Assembly: GCA_025462725.1 (NCBI GenBank)
Contig: JAOAPE010000012.1
Coordinates: forward strand, 359,942 to 423,941
Direction: 5' to 3'
DNA length: 64,000 bases
DNA from: Terriglobales bacterium
GTDB taxonomy: Bacteria; Acidobacteriota; Terriglobia; Terriglobales; Acidobacteriaceae
The position numbers and the translations under genes are program-made. The notes below the pieces were generated by a model. The model saw only the letters and a program-made list of their open reading frames with translations, made no database searches and was not told where the DNA came from. Shown here one piece after another: positions 46,184-54,070 of this stretch (the first letter of the stretch is position 1; every line of letters starts with the position of its first letter).

Positions 46184-46540
46184 ATGCCCATCGATAAACA
46201 AATCCTTTCCGTCGCGGAAGACGAGTCCGTTCGTCGCACGAAGCACATGCTCTTAGAAGAGATTGGCTTCAGTGTCGTGTCAGTAAGCACGTTGCGAGAA
46301 GTGGAGTACGTGATTAACAAGTCGAAGTTCGACTTAGTGATCATTGGCCGTGCGGTGAATGAAACGCTCAAGCGGTCGGTCGCCGATGCCAGCAGGCGCA
46401 GCCTTCCACAGACACCCATCCTGGAACTTTGTAACGTCTCCCCTGTCATTACAGGTGCGGAGTATGTTCTGCGTAATCCCAGTCCTGACGAACTCGCGGA
46501 ACTCGTGAAGTCTATTTTTCATCCAAAGAAACCCAAATAA
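46184..46540 (+). CDS. Receiver-like protein 2 lacking the phosphoacceptor Asp
   Basis: A 118-residue paralogue of the protein at 45387: ILSVAEDESVRRTKHMLLEEIGF, then SVVSVSTLREVEYVI and FDLVIIGRAVNETLKRS. The Asp position is again Gly (IIGRAV) and the MP after it is lost. The EDES acidic pair is kept. It has no HTH. A C2HC mini-protein gene follows 122 bp later, repeating the order of the first pair. Probably a phosphorylation-independent protein or ligand sensor. Confidence 0.72.
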   Translation: MPIDKQILSVAEDESVRRTKHMLLEEIGFSVVSVSTLREVEYVINKSKFDLVIIGRAVNETLKRSVADASRRSLPQTPILELCNVSPVITGAEYVLRNPSPDELAELVKSIFHPKKPK

Positions 46541-46662
46541 CTGATTCGCAGATCTGATCCGAAGAAAGCCGTTCCGGTTTCCATTCGTACAACAAAGGAC
46601 TTCCAAAACTTGCCTTAACCATTCCGAGCGTAACGTTCAGGTTAGAGTAGGATGGCAGCATT

Positions 46663-46857
46663 ATGAAGAACGCAATGAATGACCGTTTCAAGCGAAAGAG
46701 GCTTGACGGGGGCGTGCTTGTCATCGAATCGACCTGTGTTCTGTGCGGTGAGGTACTTGTCGGAGACATCACAGACGGTTTGAAGGAAAAAGAAGAGCAG
46801 CATGTCCTGGAACAATGCCCGCAAGAGAGTGGTAAGAGAGCCATTCATCTCGCATAG
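46663..46857 (+). CDS. C2HC zinc-finger-like mini-protein 2
   Basis: A 64-residue paralogue of the protein at 45774: DRFKRKRLDG basic start, then C-x2-C-x18-H-x4-C (CVLCGEVLVGDI..EQHVLEQC). The zinc ligands and the GLKEKE segment are conserved while linker residues differ, which argues that the reading frame is under selection. AGGATGG lies a few bases before the ATG. Confidence 0.65.
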   Translation: MKNAMNDRFKRKRLDGGVLVIESTCVLCGEVLVGDITDGLKEKEEQHVLEQCPQESGKRAIHLA

Positions 46858-46879
46858 CTAGCAACGAAGAACCGGCAAG

Positions 46880-47135
46880 GTGCCCCACTCATTGCGATGC
46901 CGGGTGCGCCATTTATTGCTATGCAATGAGTGCGAGAGTAGATCCCACGAGGCGCAAGTTGACGTCTTGCTGGAAGTGAGAGCGGGTAGAGTAGCTGGTG
47001 CCGAAACCCCAAAACGGCAACCCCGAGCGGCGCTCGTCCTAAGGACAGGGTCACGCGGCTCGGGGCTTGGGCCGTTCGTCACGACATCCAGCATCTTAAT
47101 TGCGGAACATGAAGATAAGCTTAAGACAAGTACGC
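46880..47135 (+). repeat. Copy A of the structured repeat (candidate ncRNA or MITE-like element)
   Basis: Stem 1 ATTGC-TAT-GCAAT at 46915-46927; stem 2 GCAAG/CTTGC near 46950-46970; conserved single-stranded GAGTAGCTGGTG at 46989-47000; stem 3 CCCCGAGC (47021-47028) with GCTCGGGG (47058-47065), enclosing an inner CCT/AGG; stem 4 around CGTTCGTCACG near 47073-47083; then a conserved tail CATCCAGCATCTTAATTGCGG. It fills most of the 378-bp gap before the receiver-HTH gene at 47236. Confidence 0.65.
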
Positions 47136-47235
47136 CAATATGTGCCGCTGGCTCACTTACGAGCGGACCGTCGTCTAAAAACAATAGGCATCAAATTTTG
47201 GAAACCAAGTTTCACGCGGTAAGGAACAACATATC

Positions 47236-47838
47236 TTGCATTCCATTCTAGCCGTCGGTGGTACACCAGAGCTCACGATTCTCCGTAACCAGGTTCTGAT
47301 CTCGCGTGGTTTTTCGGTGGTCAGTGTCTCCCATTTATCCTATGCAATCCCTGTCTTCCATTCGTCTAGTTTCCATGCAGTGATTCTCTGTTACACCGTT
47401 ATTGAGAGAATGTCGAAAAGAGAGCTCACGCCGATGATGCGTCAATTTCAGGATATTCCTGTTTTAAGCTTTAACAGGCAGATCTCACCCGAGCGGGACA
47501 ATCTTCTGCTTATCTCACCCGCTAAGAGCGAGCTCAAGGGCCTCGGTGCTTCGGAGCAGTTGGTTAGTGACTTGCAAGCCTTGTTTCGATTGAAAACCGC
47601 TGTTCCGGGATCTCTACAATCGTGGAAAGAAATTTCCACGTACATGAATCGCCCGATAAGGACATTACAGCGCTGGGAAACAAAGTTCAGTCTGCCCATT
47701 CATCGGCCTTCCAATCATGACCGCAGCGCAGTTTTCGCGTTGAAGCCAGAGATTGACGAATGGATGAGAAATAACCGCAAATGCCACGAGACAAAAAGTA
47801 CCCCGGAGCTGCCAGAGAAAATGTCCAGAGCAGCTTAG
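47236..47838 (+). CDS. Receiver-like domain fused to a C-terminal HTH, protein 3
   Basis: A 200-residue regulator-like protein. Residues 1-115 resemble a receiver (ILAVGGTPELTILRNQVLISRGF, SVVSVSHLSYAIPVF, VILCYTVIERMSKRE) but the Asp position is Cys and the acidic pair is lost. Residues about 128-185 are an HTH of the MerR/excisionase-like sort (LQSWKEISTYMNRPIRTLQRWE, LPIHRPSNHDRSAVFA, IDEWM). The start is TTG 47236 with AAGGA 10 nt upstream. It lies directly after repeat copy A. Confidence 0.75.
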   Translation: MHSILAVGGTPELTILRNQVLISRGFSVVSVSHLSYAIPVFHSSSFHAVILCYTVIERMSKRELTPMMRQFQDIPVLSFNRQISPERDNLLLISPAKSELKGLGASEQLVSDLQALFRLKTAVPGSLQSWKEISTYMNRPIRTLQRWETKFSLPIHRPSNHDRSAVFALKPEIDEWMRNNRKCHETKSTPELPEKMSRAA

Positions 47839-47864
47839 TTCTGGAAGGCCCTTCTTTTCTTTGA

Positions 47865-48125
47865 TGTGCCGGGTCACCCATTTCATTGCGAAACAATGAG
47901 TGGGCGAGAGTGGATTCCCACAAATCATTCTGGATGAGCAAAGTCGGCGTCGCACTTAAAATACGGGCCGAAGGCGCAACTCGGCGCGGTGCGCCGGGGT
48001 TAAGACGACATAGAGTAGCTGGTGTAGTCCTCAAATGGAACCCCGGGCGGCGCTCGTCCTTATGCATGAGGGTCACGCGGCTCGGGGGCTCGGTCGTTCG
48101 TTGAACGACATTCAGCACGATAAAT
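47865..48125 (+). repeat. Copy B of the structured repeat
   Basis: Stem 1 CATTG-CGAAA-CAATG at 47884-47898; stem 2 changed to GGCGCA/TGCGCC near 47973-47995; GAGTAGCTGGTG at 48013-48024; stem 3 CCCCGGGC (48041-48048) with GCTCGGGG (48080-48087), an A-T pair of copies A and C becoming G-T; inner CCTT/GAGG; stem 4 GTCGTTC-GTT-GAACGAC near 48093-48109. The stems persist although the bases change. It lies before receiver-HTH gene 4. Confidence 0.65.
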
Positions 48126-48246
48126 CACCCACCTAACTTCTGGCAGCAACAATGGTGCGTCAATTTGCGCCAGTGCGTAAAACCTGCGAAAACTTAGCAC
48201 CATTTCTGCTACAAAGGATTCAAAGTTGTTCATGAAGGAGGATTTC

Positions 48247-48849
48247 ATGCAATCAATTCTTTCGATTTGCATGGATCTCGAAGCCAGCATTCTTCTTCCC
48301 TTAATGTCCCGCGATATTCATGTTGTGTCCGTATCCCATGTTGCTCATGCGGCTCCAGTGTTCCGCGCCACCCTCTTCAATGCTGTGATCCTGGGCTACT
48401 CAGTCACCGAGAAGATGTCACAAAGAGAGTTGAGGACGTTCGTGCGTAATTTCGGGGATTCGCTCGTTTTGGTATCGGGCAACGCGATCTCGCCAAATCA
48501 GAAATCCCTCGTTCAGCTCTCGCCAGGGACAGTTGAACCTGGTCGGAACGGCAAGCCAGCGCAGTTATTGTTTGAATTGCAAGAGGTGTTCCAATCGACA
48601 ACGACAACTGCTGCTCAGGTATCGCTACAGTCCTGGAAAGAAATATCTGCCTACATGGGTCGCGGAATCCGGACGTTGCAGCGATGGGAAAAGAAGTTCG
48701 GATTGCCCATCCATCGTCCTTCGCATCGTGAACGTAGCGCAATTTTCGCGCTGAGAGCTGAACTTGATGAATGGATGAGAAGCACCCGAATACATCATTT
48801 GAGAGCAGATGAACTGGAAGAACCAAAGAAGCAGTCCAGAAAGGACTAG
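48247..48849 (+). CDS. Receiver-like domain fused to a C-terminal HTH, protein 4
   Basis: A 200-residue paralogue of protein 3. The receiver-like part (ILSICMDLEASILLPLMSRD, HVVSVSHVAHAAPVF, VILGYSVTEKMSQRE) has Gly at the phosphoacceptor site; the C-terminal HTH (LQSWKEISAYMGRGIRTLQRWE, LPIHRPSHRERSAIFA, LDEWM) is the better conserved half. Start at ATG 48247 was chosen because AAGGAGG lies 5 nt upstream; the earlier ATG 48232 overlaps that site. Confidence 0.78.
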   Translation: MQSILSICMDLEASILLPLMSRDIHVVSVSHVAHAAPVFRATLFNAVILGYSVTEKMSQRELRTFVRNFGDSLVLVSGNAISPNQKSLVQLSPGTVEPGRNGKPAQLLFELQEVFQSTTTTAAQVSLQSWKEISAYMGRGIRTLQRWEKKFGLPIHRPSHRERSAIFALRAELDEWMRSTRIHHLRADELEEPKKQSRKD

Positions 48850-48898
48850 CTCTGCACAATCCGATTCATTGATCGGCTTGCGAGTTTTCGGAACAGTA

Positions 48899-49435
48899 TT
48901 ACTGCCCGGCTATTACGCGCTTGCCCTGTGAGCAATTTACACCTGCACACAGAAATTGCTCAAGCGCAGGCCTAACGGCATCTAAACTTTCAAACGTCCC
49001 CGGTGGGACCAATTGAGGTTTTAGGTCGAAGTGACAAAGGGTTCCCAACGATCGTCCGTCCGAATAGCGTAGCAAAACTGCACAATAGGCTCTGACTACC
49101 TCTCTTGCCGTGTGTTTCTTCAAGCGAGGGTCCGTCAGGGAATCCGCGATTTCGCAGGATTTCCCGTCGTTGGCTGTCATCATGCAGTACGAATCTTTCC
49201 AAGGCACGTCCGCGCCGATGCGTAGATCTGGATTCTTGCGGTCAAAAAGAACAACGCTTCTTACCCAATCAGGTTTTTCAAACTGGTATACCCCGGTGAA
49301 CCTGTAAATAGATCCCTGATTCAACAGTTGCAATGCCTCAAACAGTCCTTGTTCTTCGAGTGCCAGCGCAAAGTCGCAAACAAACTTTGATGGAAACGAC
49401 AGGTTCTTTCCTGATCCATCAGCCCACGGACGCAT
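48899..49435 (-). CDS. GAF-domain-like protein
   Basis: A 178-residue cytoplasmic protein. The pattern FTGVYQFEKPDWVRSVVLFDR, then DSYCMMTANDGKSCEIADSL and YCAVLLRYSDGRSLGTLCHFDL follows the strand order of GAF sensory domains. No output domain is attached. It is convergent with receiver-HTH gene 4, and may be part of the same regulatory neighbourhood. Ligand unknown. Confidence 0.65.
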   Translation of the reverse strand: MRPWADGSGKNLSFPSKFVCDFALALEEQGLFEALQLLNQGSIYRFTGVYQFEKPDWVRSVVLFDRKNPDLRIGADVPWKDSYCMMTANDGKSCEIADSLTDPRLKKHTAREVVRAYCAVLLRYSDGRSLGTLCHFDLKPQLVPPGTFESLDAVRPALEQFLCAGVNCSQGKRVIAGQ

Positions 49436-49600
49436 TTATCAGTGCCTCAACCAAAAAATTAACTCTATTTGTTAATACTATGCCCATTCTTTTCAAGGTA
49501 TGAACGATTCGCAACAATGATATTCAATCAATCCCGGCTGTTCTTTGTACGCTGAAGTTTTACCGCTGCTCTCTCAAGTGTTTGAATCTTGCAAGCGTCA

Positions 49601-50045
49601 TCGCGACCAGCAGCCGGGTGCCCATTCATTGCGAAGCGATAAGTGGGCGAGAGTGGATTCCCGTAAATCATCCTAGTTCAGCAAATCGGCGCAGCGATTT
49701 CGTATTCAAGCTTCCATCCCGCGATAACAGAACTAAAGCGACACTAAGGGTCTAACGATCTCCATTTCATGCCGAAATGACAACGCAAGCCACTGGCCAC
49801 TATCGATCAAGTAGTTCGGCAAGGCGCAAGTCGGCGTCTTGCCTTGAGTTCAGAGAGCATAGAGTAGCTGGTGCTGTAACCCCAAACGGCAACCCCGAGC
49901 GGCGCTCGTCCTGATGAACAGGGTCACGCGGCTCGGGGGCTTCGGTCGTTCATCACGACATCCAGCATCTTAATTGCGGAACCTGAAGATAGGCTTAAAG
50001 CCAAGTACGCCAAGTGCCCGTTCATTGCGAAGCAATGAGTGGCTG
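49601..50045 (+). repeat. Copy C of the structured repeat, enlarged, with a second stem 1
   Basis: Begins AGCCGGGTGCCCATTCATTGCGAAGCGAT (in two parts, 49611-49640); contains stem 2 GGCAAGGCGC/GGCGTCTTGCC at about 49818-49843; GAGTAGCTGGTG at 49862-49873; stem 3 CCCCGAGC (49893-49900) and GCTCGGGG (49931-49938) with inner CCTG/CAGG; stem 4 GTCGT/ACGAC near 49946-49960; the same 3' tail as copy A; and ends with a perfect stem 1 CATTGC-GAA-GCAATG at 50023-50037. TCGCGACCAGCAGC at 49601-49614 recurs at 50253-50266. Confidence 0.65.
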
Positions 50046-50600
50046 CAAATCTAACGACCTCCATTTAATCACTTTCAGTTGCTACACCGGCACTGAGACT
50101 GCTTTCTTCGTATCTCGGAAGAACGAATTTCTTCGTGATCGGCTAATACCGAGCACGTCCTTGGTCTGTGAATCAAAATTGTTTCCCGTTGGCTGCACGC
50201 TATTGCAGACCTACGCCCTTGCGCGATTCAAACAGTTGGCTTAGCAGCGTTGTCGCGACCAGCAGCAGGCAGCCGCTGAACGGGAGCACGGAAAAGAGAG
50301 GAAATAATGGCGAGATGAAATTCAATCGGTTCAAAACATTTTCCTTTTCAAATAGAAACCCGATTCGTTTCGAATTGATTCGCCAAACGTAGCAAAGAAA
50401 TCTAAAATTTTTTCTTTCAGAACCGCCGCAACTTATCTTGCATGATTCGGTATCGCACAATTCACTCTGGCTCGTGTCTTCAAACATTCACTCCTTCCGA
50501 CATCCCGCATGCTTCTTTTTGAATTCCTATATGCCCCTTCCACATCGAGCAGCATAGGATTCAACGCCTGCGTGGCCTGCATCAGAAGTAACGTGGATTC
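50046..50600. other. AT-rich intergenic stretch, no gene seen
   Basis: No convincing coding frame. It holds the second TCGCGACCAGCAGC (50253-50266) and a second copy of a CTAACGA.CTCCATTT sequence (about 50052-50070, first copy about 49751-49770). The AT-rich part at 50320-50420 may include the promoter for the cytochrome operon, but no clear boxes were found. Confidence 0.45.
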
Positions 50601-51758
50601 ATGAAAGAGGCAGCGCGACAAATTCGGAGAGCTTCACGCGCACTATGGGTGACTGCACCGGTCGCATTTTGCTTCTTAGCTTCCGCTGTGCTGCTTTCTC
50701 AAACGCTTAAGTATCCAAAGCCGCCAGATCCGAAAAACGGCAAACAGATCTTCAACAGCGGATGCATAGCCTGCCATGCGGCGGACGGCAAGGGCACTCC
50801 GCGGAGTATCGCCGGCTTCGAACTGCCAGACACCTTTCCGGATTTCACCCGGTGTGATCAGACTACTGCGGAGCCGAACTCGGCATGGAAAGATGTGGTC
50901 GTCCACGGCGGCCCTTCCCGGGGCTTCTCACAGATCATGCCCGCATTTGGAGAGCTGCTTACATCGGGGCAGATCGACGACGTCATCGGATATCTTCGTC
51001 AATTCTGTACGAATAAACACTGGGCGCGCGGAGAACTGAATCTGCCTCGAGCGCTGGTGACCGAAAAGGCGTATCCGGAAGATGAGGTTGTGATCAGCAC
51101 TGCGGCGAATGCAAGCGGAGCGCCGGGATTCACGACCGATATCATCCACGAGCAGCGCTTCGGAGTTCGCAACCAGATAGAAGTAGATGTCCCGATCAAT
51201 GCGCAGGACCAGGATCACACCTGGTATGGCGGTGTCGGCGATGTGACTCTGGGAGTGAAGCGCGAGTTTTTCTCCAGCCTTCGCACGGGATCCATTCTGA
51301 GTCTGCAAGGATCGGTGATCGCGCCCACCGGCAACAAGAACCGCGGATTTGGCACTGGCACCACCACCTTCGAGACCTTCGCCGCTTTCGATCAACTCTT
51401 TCCCACGAACACGTTCGTGCAATTCCAGGCGGGGGCCGAGCTGCCGCGTCACACTGATATCGCGCCGCAAACCGTTTTCTATCGCACTGCCGTAGGCCAG
51501 AGCTTTGCTCATGACCACGGACTTGGAAGGCTTTGGTCTCCCATGGTTGAGTTTCTCGCCGATAGAGATTTGGTGGATGGAGCCAAGACAGATTGGGACA
51601 TCCTGCCCCAGATGCAGGTGACTATCAGCCGTCGGCAGCATGTTCGGGCGAACCTCGGAGTGCGCACACCGATGAATAACACTGCGGGACGTCCTATCAA
51701 TGTGGTGTTCTACGTTCTGTGGGACTGGGGAGATGGAAAGCTGACTGAAGGCTGGTGA
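50601..51758 (+). CDS. Monoheme cytochrome c fused to an outer-membrane beta-barrel
   Basis: A 385-residue exported protein. After a signal peptide (VAFCFLASAVLLSQ), a class I cytochrome c domain spans about residues 40-138 with heme motif C55-I-A-C-H59 and the axial methionine M113 in IMPAFGE. Residues about 150-385 are alternating-strand sequence ending in Trp, like the Phenol_MetA_deg/transporter barrel group (GGVGDVTLGVKREFF, GSILSLQGSVIAPTGNK, WSPMVEFLADRDLVDG, ANLGVRTPMNNTAG). A cytochrome fused to a barrel could carry electrons across or to the outer membrane. It overlaps the pentaheme cytochrome gene by one base (TGATG). Confidence 0.8.
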   Translation: MKEAARQIRRASRALWVTAPVAFCFLASAVLLSQTLKYPKPPDPKNGKQIFNSGCIACHAADGKGTPRSIAGFELPDTFPDFTRCDQTTAEPNSAWKDVVVHGGPSRGFSQIMPAFGELLTSGQIDDVIGYLRQFCTNKHWARGELNLPRALVTEKAYPEDEVVISTAANASGAPGFTTDIIHEQRFGVRNQIEVDVPINAQDQDHTWYGGVGDVTLGVKREFFSSLRTGSILSLQGSVIAPTGNKNRGFGTGTTTFETFAAFDQLFPTNTFVQFQAGAELPRHTDIAPQTVFYRTAVGQSFAHDHGLGRLWSPMVEFLADRDLVDGAKTDWDILPQMQVTISRRQHVRANLGVRTPMNNTAGRPINVVFYVLWDWGDGKLTEGW

Positions 51759-53374
51759 TGCGGAAGAGAGCCTTATACTCGCTTGCAATCGTAGCACTGC
51801 TGGCCATCTTGCCTACGCTGCTGCGAGGCGGCGTTGAGCAGTCCGGAGTGAAGCCGGAATTTCATACATCGGATCGCTGCGTCGCATGCCACAACGGATT
51901 GAAGACGCAAGCAGGTGCGGATATTTCCATCGGCTTTGATTGGCGGGCAAGCATCATGGCTAATTCTTCGCGAGATCCGTACTGGCAGGGAAGCGTCCGG
52001 CGGGAAACGATTGATCATCCTGAGTCAAAAGCCGCCATTGAGGATGAGTGCTCCGTATGCCACATGCCTGTCATTCATCTGCAAGCGAAAATGAATGGCC
52101 AAAAGGCAGAAGTCTTCTCGCATCTGCCCTTCAATCCTGACACCAAAGACAATGCGGCGGCCGAGGATGGCGTCACCTGCTCAGTCTGTCACCAGATCGC
52201 AAAGGAAAAACTGGGAACACCCGAAAGCTTCAGCGGTGCATTTCTGGTGGATATGCCGAAGTCAGAGGACGACCGGCCTGAGTACGGGCCATTTGCCATC
52301 GACGACGGACATAAGCGCGTGATGCAATCTTCCACAGGCGGCTTTGTGCCCACGGAAGCGGCGCACATCCGCGACTCTGCCTTGTGCGGTTCGTGCCACA
52401 CGCTTTTTACGAAGTCGCTTGGCAAAGATGGCAAAGAGATTGGGACTTTTCCTGAGCAGATGCCCTATGTCGAGTGGCTGCACAGCGACTACCCCCAACG
52501 CAGCAGTTGTCAGTCATGCCACATGCCTGAGGTTCGCGAGCCCGTGGCCATCACGGCAATTTTTGGACAGCCACGAACGGGTTTTCATCGACATGATTTT
52601 GTCGGCGCGAACTTTTTCATGCTGCGGGTGCTGAATAAGTATCGAGAGGATCTGAGTGTCGTAGCTTTGCCGCAGGAACTCAATGTCGCCGCTGACCGGA
52701 CTGCGGACTTCCTAAGATCACAAGCGGCGCGTGTGACCATCAGAAATGTGGATGCTTCGTCCGCAGGTCTTCGCTTTGAGGTGTTCGTCGAAAACCTGAC
52801 CGGTCACAAGCTCCCCACAGCCTATCCATCGAGACGCGCTTGGCTGCACGTAAGGATTCGCGACAATAGCGGACAGACCATCTTCGAGTCAGGTGCACTC
52901 AATCCCGATGGTTCCATCAAGGGAAACGACAACGATGCTGACCCGCTGCGCTTCGAGCCGCATTACCGCGAGATCACGAGTCCCGAGCAGGTTCAGATCT
53001 ATGAGCCGATTATGAGGGACTCCGCAAACCGTGTGACCACAGGCCTGCTCTCGGCAGTCGGATATTTCAAAGACAACCGGATACTCCCATCGGGATTCAA
53101 CAAGCAGACCGCAGAGAAGGACATTGCCGTGATCGGCGAGGCTGCAGACGACCCGGACTTTAATGAGAAGGGAAGCCTAGTGCGATATTCCATATCGACC
53201 GGAACGGCTCCCTTCCACATCGAGGCTGAACTCTGGTACCAGCCCATCGGCTTTCGTTGGGCGCACAATCTGAATCCATATAGCGCGGATGAACCCCAGC
53301 GTTTTGTGCGCTATTACGAAGCGACCTCATCTGGAACCGCGATCGTGCTGGCCAAAGCGGACCCAACTCAGTGA
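51758..53374 (+). CDS. Pentaheme c-type cytochrome
   Basis: A 538-residue exported protein with five CxxCH motifs at about residues 41-45 (CVACH), 98-102 (CSVCH), 141-145 (CSVCH), 210-214 (CGSCH) and 251-255 (CQSCH), all in the first half after a signal peptide (LYSLAIVALLAILPTLLRG). The C-terminal half is a beta-rich domain (VTIRNVDASSAGLRFEVFVENLTGHKLPTAYPSRRAWLHV). Start ATG 51758 is used; GTG 51755 precedes it. The cytochrome-barrel gene directly upstream suggests a shared electron-transfer path, perhaps to an extracellular acceptor. Confidence 0.88.
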   Translation: MRKRALYSLAIVALLAILPTLLRGGVEQSGVKPEFHTSDRCVACHNGLKTQAGADISIGFDWRASIMANSSRDPYWQGSVRRETIDHPESKAAIEDECSVCHMPVIHLQAKMNGQKAEVFSHLPFNPDTKDNAAAEDGVTCSVCHQIAKEKLGTPESFSGAFLVDMPKSEDDRPEYGPFAIDDGHKRVMQSSTGGFVPTEAAHIRDSALCGSCHTLFTKSLGKDGKEIGTFPEQMPYVEWLHSDYPQRSSCQSCHMPEVREPVAITAIFGQPRTGFHRHDFVGANFFMLRVLNKYREDLSVVALPQELNVAADRTADFLRSQAARVTIRNVDASSAGLRFEVFVENLTGHKLPTAYPSRRAWLHVRIRDNSGQTIFESGALNPDGSIKGNDNDADPLRFEPHYREITSPEQVQIYEPIMRDSANRVTTGLLSAVGYFKDNRILPSGFNKQTAEKDIAVIGEAADDPDFNEKGSLVRYSISTGTAPFHIEAELWYQPIGFRWAHNLNPYSADEPQRFVRYYEATSSGTAIVLAKADPTQ

Positions 53375-53422
53375 TCGGGGAAGCGCTCGCCCAGTCCTCT
53401 CGACCATTCGAGCCTGCTTCAA

Positions 53423-53941
53423 TCAGAGAGGAGGAGGAGGTGAATTCGGAGTTGTAGCGCCAGGCGTGCCCGGGGCCGTACTCACCGTACTACCAGCTGG
53501 ATTAGAGCTTGGACTCGTACTTGGCATTGTGCTTGTGGTACCGGCACCAACAGCTCCCGTCACAGCGCCTGTCGTCACACCGCCGCTAGCGCCGGGTGTT
53601 GTGGCTGTTGTCGTACTCGGAGTGGTGATGGTTGCTGGACACGGAGTTGTGCCCAGAGTCGATGTACTCGTGCTACTCGTTGTGCCGGTGGTGCCAGCTG
53701 TGGGATTTGTGCCCATAGTGTTGCCGGTTCCGCCCACGGTTGAGGCAGATACCATCGTAGAACCAGATCCCGCCCCGATGGTAGTGGAGGGGGTAGGGCA
53801 GGGCGTAATCAATCGGGGAGCGGGCATCGACGGCGAGGTAGAGGAGGTGCCAATGCCTATCTGCGATTGGGCTCCTACCGATTGCGCAGCCAATCCAATC
53901 GAGAAAGTCAGAATTGATAATGTCAGCCATTGTGTGCGCAT
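53423..53941 (-). CDS. Ser/Thr/Gly/Pro-rich secreted protein
   Basis: A 172-residue exported protein: signal peptide (LTLSILTFSIGLAAQSVGA) and a mature part made almost only of Thr, Ser, Gly, Pro and Ala in TTGTTSSTSTST- and TPGATT-like units. ATG 53941 was chosen; the longer frame from 54034 adds an unlikely N-terminus. It is similar in style to the protein at 40250 but lacks the C-terminal anchor. Likely glycosylated or matrix-like, by composition only. Confidence 0.55.
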   Translation of the reverse strand: MRTQWLTLSILTFSIGLAAQSVGAQSQIGIGTSSTSPSMPAPRLITPCPTPSTTIGAGSGSTMVSASTVGGTGNTMGTNPTAGTTGTTSSTSTSTLGTTPCPATITTPSTTTATTPGASGGVTTGAVTGAVGAGTTSTMPSTSPSSNPAGSTVSTAPGTPGATTPNSPPPPL

Positions 53942-54070
53942 TTTGAACTCCTGAATTTGCGGTACGTTCAGTTTTAGATGCCTGCCCAAATGCGACGGTG
54001 CTTTGCTGACTTTTCCGCAAGGAAAGGACGCCACTTCATTTATCCTTAAACCTGCTCACAGGTTCTTGCC

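Noticed and set aside
46011-50045. Retron or diversity-generating element as explanation of the structured repeats
   Set aside because: No reverse transcriptase gene, no a1/a2-type pair and no template/variable repeat pair was found nearby.
46880-50045. CRISPR array
   Set aside because: The copies are long (240-450 bp), few, divergent and irregularly spaced, and no cas gene is present.
50014-50244. 76-codon rightward frame after copy C
   Set aside because: It begins inside the repeat, has no ribosome-binding site and reads like random sequence.
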